This document shows, in pieces, positions 26,801-33,433 of a DNA stretch of 33,433 nt; within the stretch, counting starts at the first letter, position 1, and the number at the start of each line of letters is the position of its first letter. Made by a program: the position numbers and the translations under genes. The stretch lies in the NCBI GenBank assembly GCA_016184045.1, contig JACPDM010000060.1, forward strand, positions 1 through 33,433, in the 5' to 3' direction. This DNA is from Micavibrio aeruginosavorus (GTDB taxonomy: Bacteria; Pseudomonadota; Alphaproteobacteria; Micavibrionales; Micavibrionaceae). A model generated the notes under the pieces. The model was not told the DNA's origin. It worked only from the letters and a program-made list of their open reading frames with translations, and ran no database searches.

Positions 26801-26838
26801 AAAATAGGAATTGTTTCACGTGAAACAATTCCTATTTT
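26801..26838. promoter_or_regulatory. parS: parS centromere site inside a 38-bp perfect palindrome
   Basis: The 16-bp core TGTTTCACGTGAAACA (26812-26827) is the canonical ParB/Spo0J parS sequence. The symmetry continues perfectly to 19 bp on each side (AAAATAGGAATTGTTTCAC and its complement), with no mismatch and no spacer. It starts 25 nt after the serS stop. The outer arms end in AAAA/TTTT and are followed by a T-rich stretch, so the RNA could also act as a two-way terminator. ParB binding is inferred from sequence; no parA or parB gene is in the window. Confidence 0.85.
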
Positions 26839-27467
26839 CTTGTTTTTGCCACCCTTGAAAATAAAGGATAAATCCGGAATCCTTCAGTTCGTTCGTCGAT
26901 TTTTTCAGCGCGTCCTGCTTTCAAGCTGAGTCACTTCCCCGCGTCATCGCCCGGACGGGCCGGGCAATGACAAGATTTGTATTTTTGCGTCAATCTGATC
27001 GCAGGATGCTCTGGCGCGACGAACGCCGCAGGCGGGGCGTCTTTCCGGTTCCTGTGGCCGGGCAGGGGAACCCGCATTTTACAGGGGTAATATAGGCATA
27101 AATTCCTATTATTGTCAAGGGCAATCGGCGGGTCGGGGTTTTAAAAAAGTTTTTTCAACGCAGAGGGCGCTGAGGAACGCGGAGGCGTTTTGGGTCCTTG
27201 GGCTTCCTTTCAGGCTTCATCCTGCCTTTCTGAAATGGACAGGACTTAACCGCGGATGTGTCTGTGTCCAACCGTGGTAAAGAATAGGGGGCAGATTTGA
27301 TTTAAGCTGCTCGATAAAACATGTCCACTACATATGTTCTTTATTTGTTCTTTTTGCGGGGTGTAAATTACGGTAAATAGAGGCGTTTGGCGGCTTTTAA
27401 ATTATGAAAAAATTATACGCTCTATGTTATGTTGTCGCTAAGTATGATGATTGAAGGGGATTTGAGT
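26839..27467. other. AT-richer non-coding stretch with palindromic and decayed repeats
   Basis: These roughly 630 nt have no credible gene on either strand. They hold a hairpin repeat (26943-26971), short GCAGAGG/GCGGAGG-type degenerate repeats around 27156-27188, and AT-rich DNA (27300-27440) that should contain the promoter of the gene at 27468. Composition departs from the GC-rich flanks. Confidence 0.5.
26943..26971. repeat. Palindromic repeat unit
   Basis: GTCAT-C-GCCCGG, a 5-nt loop, then CCGGGC-A-ATGAC forms an 11-bp stem with one C-A mismatch. The outer GTCAT/ATGAC is shared with the unit at 27899, so it belongs to the same loose family. Confidence 0.55.
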
Positions 27468-27815
27468 ATGAAGCTGCAATTTATGAAGGAAGTTTTTCCG
27501 GATGAAGGCATTAAGACCCATAGCGGCAAGCTGGCCATCGTCAATGGCGCGCGCGATATTAACAGCATTGAAATTGATCACGGAACAATTGAAGGGCAAC
27601 GTCTTAAGTCGCAGTTCCATCTGGCGCTCGTGACTCATGACGCCTTTGAAGGTCGCGACATGCTTCATATTCTGGCTTCATCGGCAACGAAAGAAAGTCT
27701 GATTGATAAATTGCGCCAAGGGGTCAAAGTATCGGACGTTGACCTTTGGTTTGATTCACTGCCCCGTAAAAGTCTGCTTCGTGACAACTTCAAGGTTGAT
27801 GGAGTGTTTTTATAG
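27468..27815 (+). CDS. Hypothetical protein, 115 aa, in AT-rich island
   Basis: The start at ATG 27468 is set by GAAGGGGA seven bases upstream; the track's 27429 lacks a site. The product starts MKLQFMKEVFPDEGIKTHSG and appears cytoplasmic, with alternating strands and helices (LAIVNGARDINSIEID; QFHLALVTHDAFEG; LHILASSATKESLIDKLRQG). No motif or family is recognised. Its codons are more AT-rich than those of serS or pcm on either side, and it is flanked by palindromic repeats and orphan non-coding DNA, which hints at a later arrival. The minus ORF 27438-27668 is a shadow. Confidence 0.55.
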   Translation: MKLQFMKEVFPDEGIKTHSGKLAIVNGARDINSIEIDHGTIEGQRLKSQFHLALVTHDAFEGRDMLHILASSATKESLIDKLRQGVKVSDVDLWFDSLPRKSLLRDNFKVDGVFL

Positions 27816-28112
27816 ATTTTCAGGGTCACATCTGCCTCTTGCAAAATAAGCAAGGGGGGGAATCCTGTAGAAACATTGATTAAGAAACTCACCAATACGT
27901 CATCACCCGGCTTGTCCGGGTGATGACAGTGGAAGATATTCACAATCAATGAGATCGCAATCAATGGGATCGGATTCGATTGAAAATGCAAATCACCGCA
28001 GCGGGCGCAAGGGGGATCAAGGTTTCCGGCTGGGTTTCAGGCGGGGCGGAAGGGATAAAATGGGCCTTGCGCGTTCTTGCGGGGCGGGGGAAAGTCGCCT
28101 AGAATCGGGGGC
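27816..28112. other. Intergenic region with a hairpin and a short direct repeat
   Basis: No gene is visible here. A palindromic repeat lies at 27899-27927. AATCAATGAGATCG (27944) and AATCAATGGGATCG (27959) form a 15-nt-period direct repeat with one mismatch. The last part (27990-28112) is GC-rich leader DNA for pcm. Confidence 0.45.
27899..27927. repeat. Palindromic repeat unit, perfect 12-bp stem
   Basis: GTCATCACCCGG, loop CTTGT, CCGGGTGATGAC pairs perfectly. It lies 83 nt after the orphan gene. There is no T-run, so it is probably a repeat element rather than an intrinsic terminator. Confidence 0.65.
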
Positions 28113-28811
28113 ATGGACACGAATACCAAGCGCGTTCTGCGCCTGATAATGCATCTCCGCAAAATGGGGATTACGGATACGAAAGTGCTGGCCGCGATCG
28201 AGCGCGTGCCGCGCGAGATTTTCATTCCGCGGCAGATGCACGATCAGGCTTATGAGGATATTGCCCTGCCGATCGGCCGGGGGCAGACGATTTCGCAGCC
28301 TTTCATCGTCGCCATCATGACGCAGGCGCTGGAGCTGAACGACCGGCACAAGGTGCTGGAGATCGGGACGGGCTCGGGGTATCAGGCCTGCGTCCTCGCC
28401 TGGATCTGCCGCCGGGTCTATACCATCGAGCGGCACAAGCCGCTGCTGGAGCGGGCGGAGGAGATTTTCCGTTACCTCAATATCCGCGACCTGCACAATA
28501 TCACGACAAAACACGGGGACGGGATGCGCGGCTGGCCGGAGCAGGCGCCGTTCGACCGCATCATCGTCACCGCCGCCGCGCAGGGCGCGCCGCCGCAGGC
28601 TTTGCTGGATCAGCTTGCCATCGGCGGAATCATGATCGTCCCCGTGGCCAAAGACGGCAAACAGGTTCTGCGCCGTTACAAGAAAGAGGGCGAGGATACG
28701 TTCGCGGTCAAGGATCTGCTGGATGTGCGTTTCGTGCCGCTGCTGCCTAATCTGGCGCGGACGACGGAGGAGGCGGACGATCCGGTGCCGGGGAAGAGCC
28801 ATGGGCGGTAG
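28113..28811 (+). CDS. pcm: Protein-L-isoaspartate O-methyltransferase
   Basis: Pcm methylates isoaspartyl residues in damaged proteins using S-adenosylmethionine, starting their repair. I start it at ATG 28113 (MDTNTKRVLRLIMHLRKMGI), giving 232 aa, normal for the family. VPREIFIP and IGRGQTISQPFIVAIMTQAL are the Pcm signature, VLEIGTGSGYQACVLAW is SAM motif I, VYTIERHKPLLERA the acidic second strand, and FDRIIVTAAAQGAPPQALLDQLAIGG the catalytic region. The last 11 nt overlap the LysM/M23 gene, an order common in Proteobacteria (pcm-nlpD). Confidence 0.93.
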   Translation: MDTNTKRVLRLIMHLRKMGITDTKVLAAIERVPREIFIPRQMHDQAYEDIALPIGRGQTISQPFIVAIMTQALELNDRHKVLEIGTGSGYQACVLAWICRRVYTIERHKPLLERAEEIFRYLNIRDLHNITTKHGDGMRGWPEQAPFDRIIVTAAAQGAPPQALLDQLAIGGIMIVPVAKDGKQVLRRYKKEGEDTFAVKDLLDVRFVPLLPNLARTTEEADDPVPGKSHGR

Positions 28812-29796
28812 GGGGAAAATCGCCGCGGCTCTGGCCTGCGTCCTTCTTCTTTCCGCCTGCTGGACCAGCGACGCGCCCGCGCCCTTCGTCAAATACGGGC
28901 AGCTTGAAGGCGCGCGCAGCACCGGGGCGCATACCGTGCAGCCGGGGGACACGGTCGGATCGCTGGCCGAGCGCTACAGGCTCGAGGTGCGCGACATCAT
29001 GGTGGCAAACAATTTGCAGCCGCCTTATATGCTACAGCCGGGGCAGCGTTTGCATTTGCCGCCGCCGCGTACCTACCGCGTGCGCGGGCGGGATTCGCTT
29101 TATAATGTGTCGCGCCTGTTCAATGTCAGCACGACGCAGATCGCGCGGCTCAACAACCTGTCCGCCCCTTATGTCCTGACGCGCGGGCAGGTGATCAAAC
29201 TCCCCGCCGTGGCGGAAGCGCCTTCGGCCCCGGTGGAAACCATCACCCTTGCGCCGGACGCGGCGGAGCGCGGCGTCAGCCTGCCGCCGCCGGTCATGGC
29301 AGGGGGGATCGAGCGCGAAGAGCTGTCCCCGCCGCAGGTCGCGGGCGTCGCCATTCCGGCCCCGCCGCCGCAGGTGGCGAATGCCAGCCTTGCCGCGAAA
29401 GTGCCCAGCACGACGCCGCCGCGCAGCGGGGCGAAGTTCCTCAAGCCCGTGTCCGGGCCGGTGCTCTCCGCTTACGGCCCGAAGCCGGGCGGGCTGCATA
29501 ATGACGGGGTGAACATCAAGGCCCCGAAGGGCGCGCCGGTGGCGGCGGCGGAAAACGGCGTCGTCGTCTATGCCGATACGATGAAGGGCTACGGCAATAT
29601 GGTCCTGATCCGCCACGCCGACCGGTGGATGACGGCTTACGCGCATCTCGACAATATTCAGGTCGCGCGCGGGGCGACGGTCAAGCGCGGCCAGACGGTC
29701 GGCGCGGTGGGGACGTCCGGCTCGGTCGGCGATCCGCAGCTCCATTTCGAGATCCGCCGGGGGACGGACGCCCTCAATCCCGAGAAATATATGTGA
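28801..29796 (+). CDS. LysM / M23 (LytM) lipoprotein, NlpD-like
   Basis: The 331-aa product begins MGGRGKIAAALACVLLLSACW, a lipoprotein signal with lipobox LSAC (Cys20). Two LysM domains follow (HTVQPGDTVGSLAERY to PGQRLHLP; TYRVRGRDSLYNVSRLF to RGQVIKLP), which bind peptidoglycan. Then comes a Pro/Ala linker and a C-terminal LytM domain. The metal motif is altered: canonical HxGxD reads HNDGVN here, keeping the His but not the Asp, while AYAHLD and LHFEI retain the other histidines. It may therefore be an activator of amidases, like E. coli NlpD, rather than an enzyme; this is inference. It overlaps pcm by 11 nt. Confidence 0.88.
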   Translation: MGGRGKIAAALACVLLLSACWTSDAPAPFVKYGQLEGARSTGAHTVQPGDTVGSLAERYRLEVRDIMVANNLQPPYMLQPGQRLHLPPPRTYRVRGRDSLYNVSRLFNVSTTQIARLNNLSAPYVLTRGQVIKLPAVAEAPSAPVETITLAPDAAERGVSLPPPVMAGGIEREELSPPQVAGVAIPAPPPQVANASLAAKVPSTTPPRSGAKFLKPVSGPVLSAYGPKPGGLHNDGVNIKAPKGAPVAAAENGVVVYADTMKGYGNMVLIRHADRWMTAYAHLDNIQVARGATVKRGQTVGAVGTSGSVGDPQLHFEIRRGTDALNPEKYM

Positions 29797-29823
29797 AGAG
29801 CTGTTTCTGGTTTCGCGATTTAT

Positions 29824-29852
29824 TTGACATAATTTATAAAACGGGGTAGGGT
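29824..29852 (+). promoter_or_regulatory. Possible promoter for the ELM1-like gene
   Basis: TTGACA at 29824-29829 is a perfect -35. TAGGGT 17 nt later (29847-29852) is a weak -10. If real, transcription begins near 29859, favouring the ATG at 29881 over the GTG at 29851. Confidence 0.35.
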
Positions 29853-29880
29853 GGCGCTCCATCACGGATGGTATGGTGCC

Positions 29881-30945
29881 ATGCTCAAGGGACTTTTCAC
29901 ACGGACAGCGAAACCGGTCTTTATCGGCCCGAAGCCAAGGATCGTCGTCGATTTCGGCCATGACGATCCGAGCCGGGGCGACATGCACGGCTTTGCCGGT
30001 CTTGCGCGGCGCATCGCGCATAAGCTCGGCGGGGATGCGGTCTTCGTCGATGCGGAGAGTCTGGCGCTGGCGCACCCGGATGGCGGCTCTCATCAGGAAC
30101 GGCTGATGGCGTTCTTTGAGAAAAGCGGATATCCCGACATTCTATTCGGCTGGAGCCGGGAAAGCGGCAATGCGCCGCTCGCGCGCCTGCGGCAAAACGG
30201 GACGGGGCTTGTCGTCAACAGTGTGAATGAAAAACTCTCCACGCACGTCCCGAGGGTCTGCGACTCCCCCCACATGGTCGCGCATCACTTAAGCGCGGAC
30301 ATCTTGCGCTTCGAGGGTGAAAAATTCGCCCGGGAATACGATGAATTGCCGCGCCCCTTTATCGCCGTTCTGGTCGCGGACTGCATCGAGCCGGAAGCGG
30401 ATTCCCAAAGGCTGGCGGAGATTTGCCGCAATTACGAGGAAGCGACGGTGTTCGTCTGCACAAGCCGCCGGTCGTGGAGCGATTTCTACGAGATGTTCCT
30501 TGAAAACCTTAAATCGCGCGCGGCGGAATCCGGGATGGGAGAGCGCCTGCACGTCGTCGGCTACGATTTCCAGTTCCATCAGGAAAGCTACGGGCCGAAC
30601 GCGCATTATAAGATGTATCCCGGCCTGCTCGATCAGGCCGATCATGTCATCCTGACAGGGTATTCCGGGTCGATCGCGTCCGAAGTTCTGGCGACAGGGA
30701 AGGTTCCCTTCGCCACCAAGCATGAATGGTACGGGCAGATGGTCGCGGACGGGCTTGTCGCCAGTTTCGAGGCGTGCAGTCCGGACAAGCCGTTTCAAAC
30801 CGCGCGGGTGACGCCGATCGACATTACCGCCGATCTGGCCGATTACATCATCGGCTGCCACCGCCGGAATCGCGAGGCGGCTTCCGGCTGGAGGCTGCCG
30901 GGGGCGGCAAGGAAAGCGGCGGCAAGCCCGGATTTCGTCCTCTAG
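29881..30945 (+). CDS. ELM1-like (mitochondrial fission ELM1 family, GT-B-like) protein
   Basis: The product is 354 aa from ATG 29881 (MLKGLFTRTAKPVFIGPKPR), or 364 aa from GTG 29851. The middle, FIAVLVADC... then TVFVCTSRRSWSDFYEMFL, and the later DQADHVILTGYSGSIASEVLATGKVPF, resemble the bacterial ELM1/DUF1022 family, which has a glycosyltransferase-like two-domain fold. The TSRR and ADxxxxTxxSxSxxSExLxTGK patterns drive this call. The function of bacterial members is not known; envelope glycan work is a guess. It has no signal peptide. It stands between the M23 lipoprotein and yajC, 84 nt after the former. Confidence 0.5.
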   Translation: MLKGLFTRTAKPVFIGPKPRIVVDFGHDDPSRGDMHGFAGLARRIAHKLGGDAVFVDAESLALAHPDGGSHQERLMAFFEKSGYPDILFGWSRESGNAPLARLRQNGTGLVVNSVNEKLSTHVPRVCDSPHMVAHHLSADILRFEGEKFAREYDELPRPFIAVLVADCIEPEADSQRLAEICRNYEEATVFVCTSRRSWSDFYEMFLENLKSRAAESGMGERLHVVGYDFQFHQESYGPNAHYKMYPGLLDQADHVILTGYSGSIASEVLATGKVPFATKHEWYGQMVADGLVASFEACSPDKPFQTARVTPIDITADLADYIIGCHRRNREAASGWRLPGAARKAAASPDFVL

Positions 30946-31059
30946 CCCCGTTCGATCCCCATAAAACGGCGCATAACCCGGGCGCATCCGCTTGATTTCG
31001 GGCCTTTTCCCTTTATAGTCCTTCGGGAAATTCACCTATTTTCCGGAAAGGGATAAACG

Positions 31060-31398
31060 ATGCTGATTTCTGCTGCCTATGCTGCTGGCGAGGCGACCAA
31101 GATGGCGGCGCCTGCGGGCGCTGGCGAGGCGTTCATGATGAACATGCTGCTGATCCTGATTTTGGTCATCCTGTTCTATGTCCTCCTCATCATGCCGCAA
31201 CAGCGCCGCTTCAAGGAACACCGGGCGATGCTGGACGCGATGAAAAAGGGCGACAAGGTTCTGACCGCCGCCGGGTTCCTCGGCACGGTGGATAGCGTCG
31301 ATAACGAGAAGGGTGAAGTCGTCGTCGATCTCGGCCACGGCGTCAAGGTCACGGCCCTGCGCGCGACCATCCAGATGAAAGTCGAAGGCAAGAAATAA
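31060..31398 (+). CDS. yajC: Preprotein translocase subunit YajC
   Basis: YajC is a small inner-membrane protein that joins SecDF and SecYEG. The 112-aa product has a single membrane span (about 27-46, MNMLLILILVILFYVLLIMP) followed by the hallmark PQQRRFKEHRAMLDAMKKGDKVLTAAGFLGTV. It starts at ATG 31060 with GGAAAGGG upstream and heads yajC-secD-secF. Confidence 0.95.
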   Translation: MLISAAYAAGEATKMAAPAGAGEAFMMNMLLILILVILFYVLLIMPQQRRFKEHRAMLDAMKKGDKVLTAAGFLGTVDSVDNEKGEVVVDLGHGVKVTALRATIQMKVEGKK

Positions 31399-31421
31399 AC
31401 CCCTGAAAGGGAAAAACCGTC

Positions 31422-33005
31422 ATGTCCTCCCAAACCATGATTCACATCCCGCGCTGGAAGAAGATCCTGATCGTCGCGGTCTGCGTCCTGTCGGTGGTCT
31501 ATGCCGCGCCGAACCTGCTGGACAAGCAGACGCGCGAGCATTTGCAGGCGACAAAGCCGAGCTGGATGCCGGTGCGGACGGTCAATCTCGGTCTTGATCT
31601 TCAGGGCGGTTCGCACCTGCTGCTGCAGGTGGAAGCCGACAAGGTGGTGGATGAGCGGGAGGATTCCCTTGTTTCCGCGCTGCGCCCCGAACTGCGCGAG
31701 CAGAAAATCAGCTATACCCGCATCCTCGCGATTCCGCAGGGCGTGCGGGTGACTCTCCGCGACACGGCGGACGTCCCCAAAGTCAAGGCTGCCCTGCGCA
31801 AGATGGACGACCAGCTTGACGTTCTGGTGGCCGAAGACGGGCTGACGGTCGAAGGCAAGCTGACCGAAGCGTCGATCAAGAAGATCAAGGACCAGACCCT
31901 TGGCCAGTCGATCGAGATTGTCCGCCGCCGCGTCGATGAAACCGGCACGCGCGAGCCGTCAATCGCGCGGCAGGGCGACGACCGGATTATCGTCCAGCTT
32001 CCGGGGCTTGATAACCCGCAGCGGGTCAAGGAACTCCTCGGCAAGACGGCGAAGCTGTCCTTCCATATGGTCACGGACGGAAGCGCCGATTTGCGCGAGT
32101 CCGGCGGGGGGCTGACCTTGCCGATGGCGGAAATGCCGGGGCAATCCCTGACTATTGCCCGCACGCCGATCCTCACCGGCGATATGCTGACCAACGCGCA
32201 GCCAAGCTTCCAGCAAGGCTTGCCGGTGGTCAGTTTCAATCTCAACGGCGTCGGGGCCAAGCGTTTTTGCGATGTGACCAGCAAACCGGAAAATATCGAG
32301 CGCCCGTTTGCCATCGTTCTGGACAACACCATCATTTCAGCCCCGTCCATCCGCGAGCCGATCTGCGGCGGAGCAGCGGTGATCTCTGGCCGTTTTACGG
32401 TGCAGGAAACCAATGATCTGTCCCTGTTGCTGCGCGCCGGGGCGCTGCCCGCGCCGCTTCACGTGCTGGAGGAACGCACGGTCGGGCCGTCGCTGGGGGC
32501 GGATTCCGTCGCTTCCGGCAAGAAGGCGCTGCTGATGGCGATGTTGTTCGTCACGATCATGATGTGCACGGCCTACGGCCTGTTCGGGATTTTCGCGGCT
32601 GTGGCGCTCACCATGAACATGATCATGATCATGGCGGTGATGTCGATTTTGCAGGCGACGCTGACCCTTCCCGGGATCGCCGGGGTGGTCCTGACCATCG
32701 GCCTTGCGGTCGATGCCAACGTGCTGATCTTCGAGCGCATGAAGGAAGAATTGCGCTCGGGCCGCAGCATCGCGGCGGCGCTGGATACGGCTTATAACCG
32801 CGCGCTGACGACGACTACGGACTCGAACCTGACCTCGCTGATCGCGGCGCTGATCCTGTTTTCCTTCGGGACGGGGCCGATCAAGGGGTTTGCGGTGACG
32901 ATGTCGATCGGTATCGCGACTTCTTATTTCTGCGCGGTGATGCTGACGCGTCTTATGATTACGACATGGCTGCATGTCAAAAAACCCAAAACCATCCCGG
33001 TATAG
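31422..33005 (+). CDS. secD: Protein translocase subunit SecD
   Basis: SecD with SecF uses the proton gradient to pull exported proteins across the inner membrane. The 527-aa product has an N-terminal membrane helix (about 11-28), then the family signature NLGLDLQGGSHLLLQVE, a periplasmic P1 domain (QSIEIVRRRVDETGTREPSI, the P1 base), FTVQETNDLSLLLRAGALPAPL, and five C-terminal membrane helices including GLAVDANVLIFERMKEELRSG, the conserved DANVLI motif. It starts at ATG 31422, 23 nt after yajC, and ends 4 nt before secF. Confidence 0.96.
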   Translation: MSSQTMIHIPRWKKILIVAVCVLSVVYAAPNLLDKQTREHLQATKPSWMPVRTVNLGLDLQGGSHLLLQVEADKVVDEREDSLVSALRPELREQKISYTRILAIPQGVRVTLRDTADVPKVKAALRKMDDQLDVLVAEDGLTVEGKLTEASIKKIKDQTLGQSIEIVRRRVDETGTREPSIARQGDDRIIVQLPGLDNPQRVKELLGKTAKLSFHMVTDGSADLRESGGGLTLPMAEMPGQSLTIARTPILTGDMLTNAQPSFQQGLPVVSFNLNGVGAKRFCDVTSKPENIERPFAIVLDNTIISAPSIREPICGGAAVISGRFTVQETNDLSLLLRAGALPAPLHVLEERTVGPSLGADSVASGKKALLMAMLFVTIMMCTAYGLFGIFAAVALTMNMIMIMAVMSILQATLTLPGIAGVVLTIGLAVDANVLIFERMKEELRSGRSIAAALDTAYNRALTTTTDSNLTSLIAALILFSFGTGPIKGFAVTMSIGIATSYFCAVMLTRLMITTWLHVKKPKTIPV

Positions 33006-33009
33006 AACC

Positions 33010-33433
33010 ATGATTATCAAACTGATCCAGCTGGTCCCCGATAACCTGAAGATCGATTTCTTCGGCCACCGCTTTTACGCCTTTCTGGCAAGCTTCATCA
33101 TTCTTGGCGGCTCGACCTTCTGCCTTGCGACCAAAGGCCTTAATTTCGGCATCGACTTCACCGGCGGGACGGTGATCGAGATTCAGGTGCAGGCAGACCC
33201 GCAGCTTGCGGAGATGCGCGAGCATCTTAATGATCTCGGCCTTGGCGAGGTGTCGCTTCAGGAATTCGGCAGCCCCCGCGACCTGATGATCCGCCTGCGC
33301 CAGCAGGAAGGCGGCCCGGAAGCGCAGCAGGCCGCGATCCAGAAGGTTCAGGACTCCCTGAACGCGCAGCTTGGCGAAGGCAAGGTGGATTTCCGCCGTA
33401 CGGAATTCGTCGGCCCGCAGGTCGGCGAGGAGC
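33010..33433 (+). CDS. secF: Protein translocase subunit SecF, partial (3' end beyond window)
   Basis: The first 141 residues are present. MIIKLIQLVPDNLKIDFFGH leads into one membrane helix (RFYAFLASFIILGGSTFCLA) and then GLNFGIDFTGGTVIEIQ, the SecF signature (GIDFxGG). A periplasmic segment follows (EFVGPQVGEE at the edge, the conserved VGP motif). It lies 4 nt after secD, so coupling is likely. Confidence 0.95.
   Translation, partial: MIIKLIQLVPDNLKIDFFGHRFYAFLASFIILGGSTFCLATKGLNFGIDFTGGTVIEIQVQADPQLAEMREHLNDLGLGEVSLQEFGSPRDLMIRLRQQEGGPEAQQAAIQKVQDSLNAQLGEGKVDFRRTEFVGPQVGEE

Noticed and set aside
27156-27188. GCAGAGG/GCGGAGG short tandem units as a CRISPR-like array
   Set aside because: Units are about 10 nt, degenerate and without spacers.

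Overview
This 33.4 kb window is gene-dense and GC-rich, and reads as the chromosome of an alphaproteobacterium. The evidence is the gene families and gene orders (xseB-ispA-dxs, ispH-X-rnhA, pcm-LysM/M23 peptidase, yajC-secD-secF, a MaeB-type malic enzyme, two N-formylglutamate amidohydrolase family proteins), plus a full CtrA-type box (TTAA-N7-TTAA) and clustered GANTC (CcrM) sites. I cannot place it below class level. There is no prophage, insertion sequence, CRISPR array or secondary-metabolite cluster; it is mostly core housekeeping DNA.

Layout. 1-1172: two unrecognised proteins, the first running off the left edge. 1219-4125: aroC (broken) and sppA. 4117-7949 (minus strand): operon xseB-ispA-dxs-HAD phosphatase, supplying isoprenoid precursors. 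8127-8285: a 52-residue small protein absent from the ORF track. 8297-10666 (minus): lipoprotein - SIS-domain isomerase (broken) - histone-deacetylase-like hydrolase. 10778-12953: ispH - P-loop protein - rnhA. 12954-13658: an intergenic region with a perfect DnaA box, clustered GANTC sites and a perfect CtrA box, ahead of an unknown gene. 13671-19877 (minus): class A penicillin-binding protein, unknown protein, GNAT acetyltransferase, a histidine-rich polytopic membrane protein (frameshifted) and mgtE; maeB lies upstream of mgtE. 22322-22783: a frameshifted GIY-YIG gene and tRNA-Leu(GAG). 22909-25285: lipB and two divergent N-formylglutamate amidohydrolase paralogues. 25286-28112: serS, followed by a 38-bp perfect palindrome centred on a parS sequence, an AT-richer island with one orphan gene, and several dispersed palindromic repeats. 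28113-33433: pcm, LysM/M23 lipoprotein, ELM1-like protein, yajC, secD and the start of secF.

How the genes work together. Dxs, IspA and IspH are three steps of MEP-pathway isoprenoid synthesis. The penicillin-binding protein, M23 lipoprotein, SIS isomerase and SppA serve the envelope. YajC-SecD-SecF drive protein export. LipB activates lipoate-dependent enzymes and MaeB links malate and pyruvate.

The most interesting signals are non-coding: the parS palindrome behind serS, and the DnaA/CcrM/CtrA site cluster 14 kb away. Together they suggest an origin-proximal or cell-cycle-regulated neighbourhood. A second pattern is that four otherwise well-preserved genes (aroC, gmhA-like, membrane protein, GIY-YIG) each carry one frame break. 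This is either recent decay or an assembly/consensus problem, and raw reads would decide.
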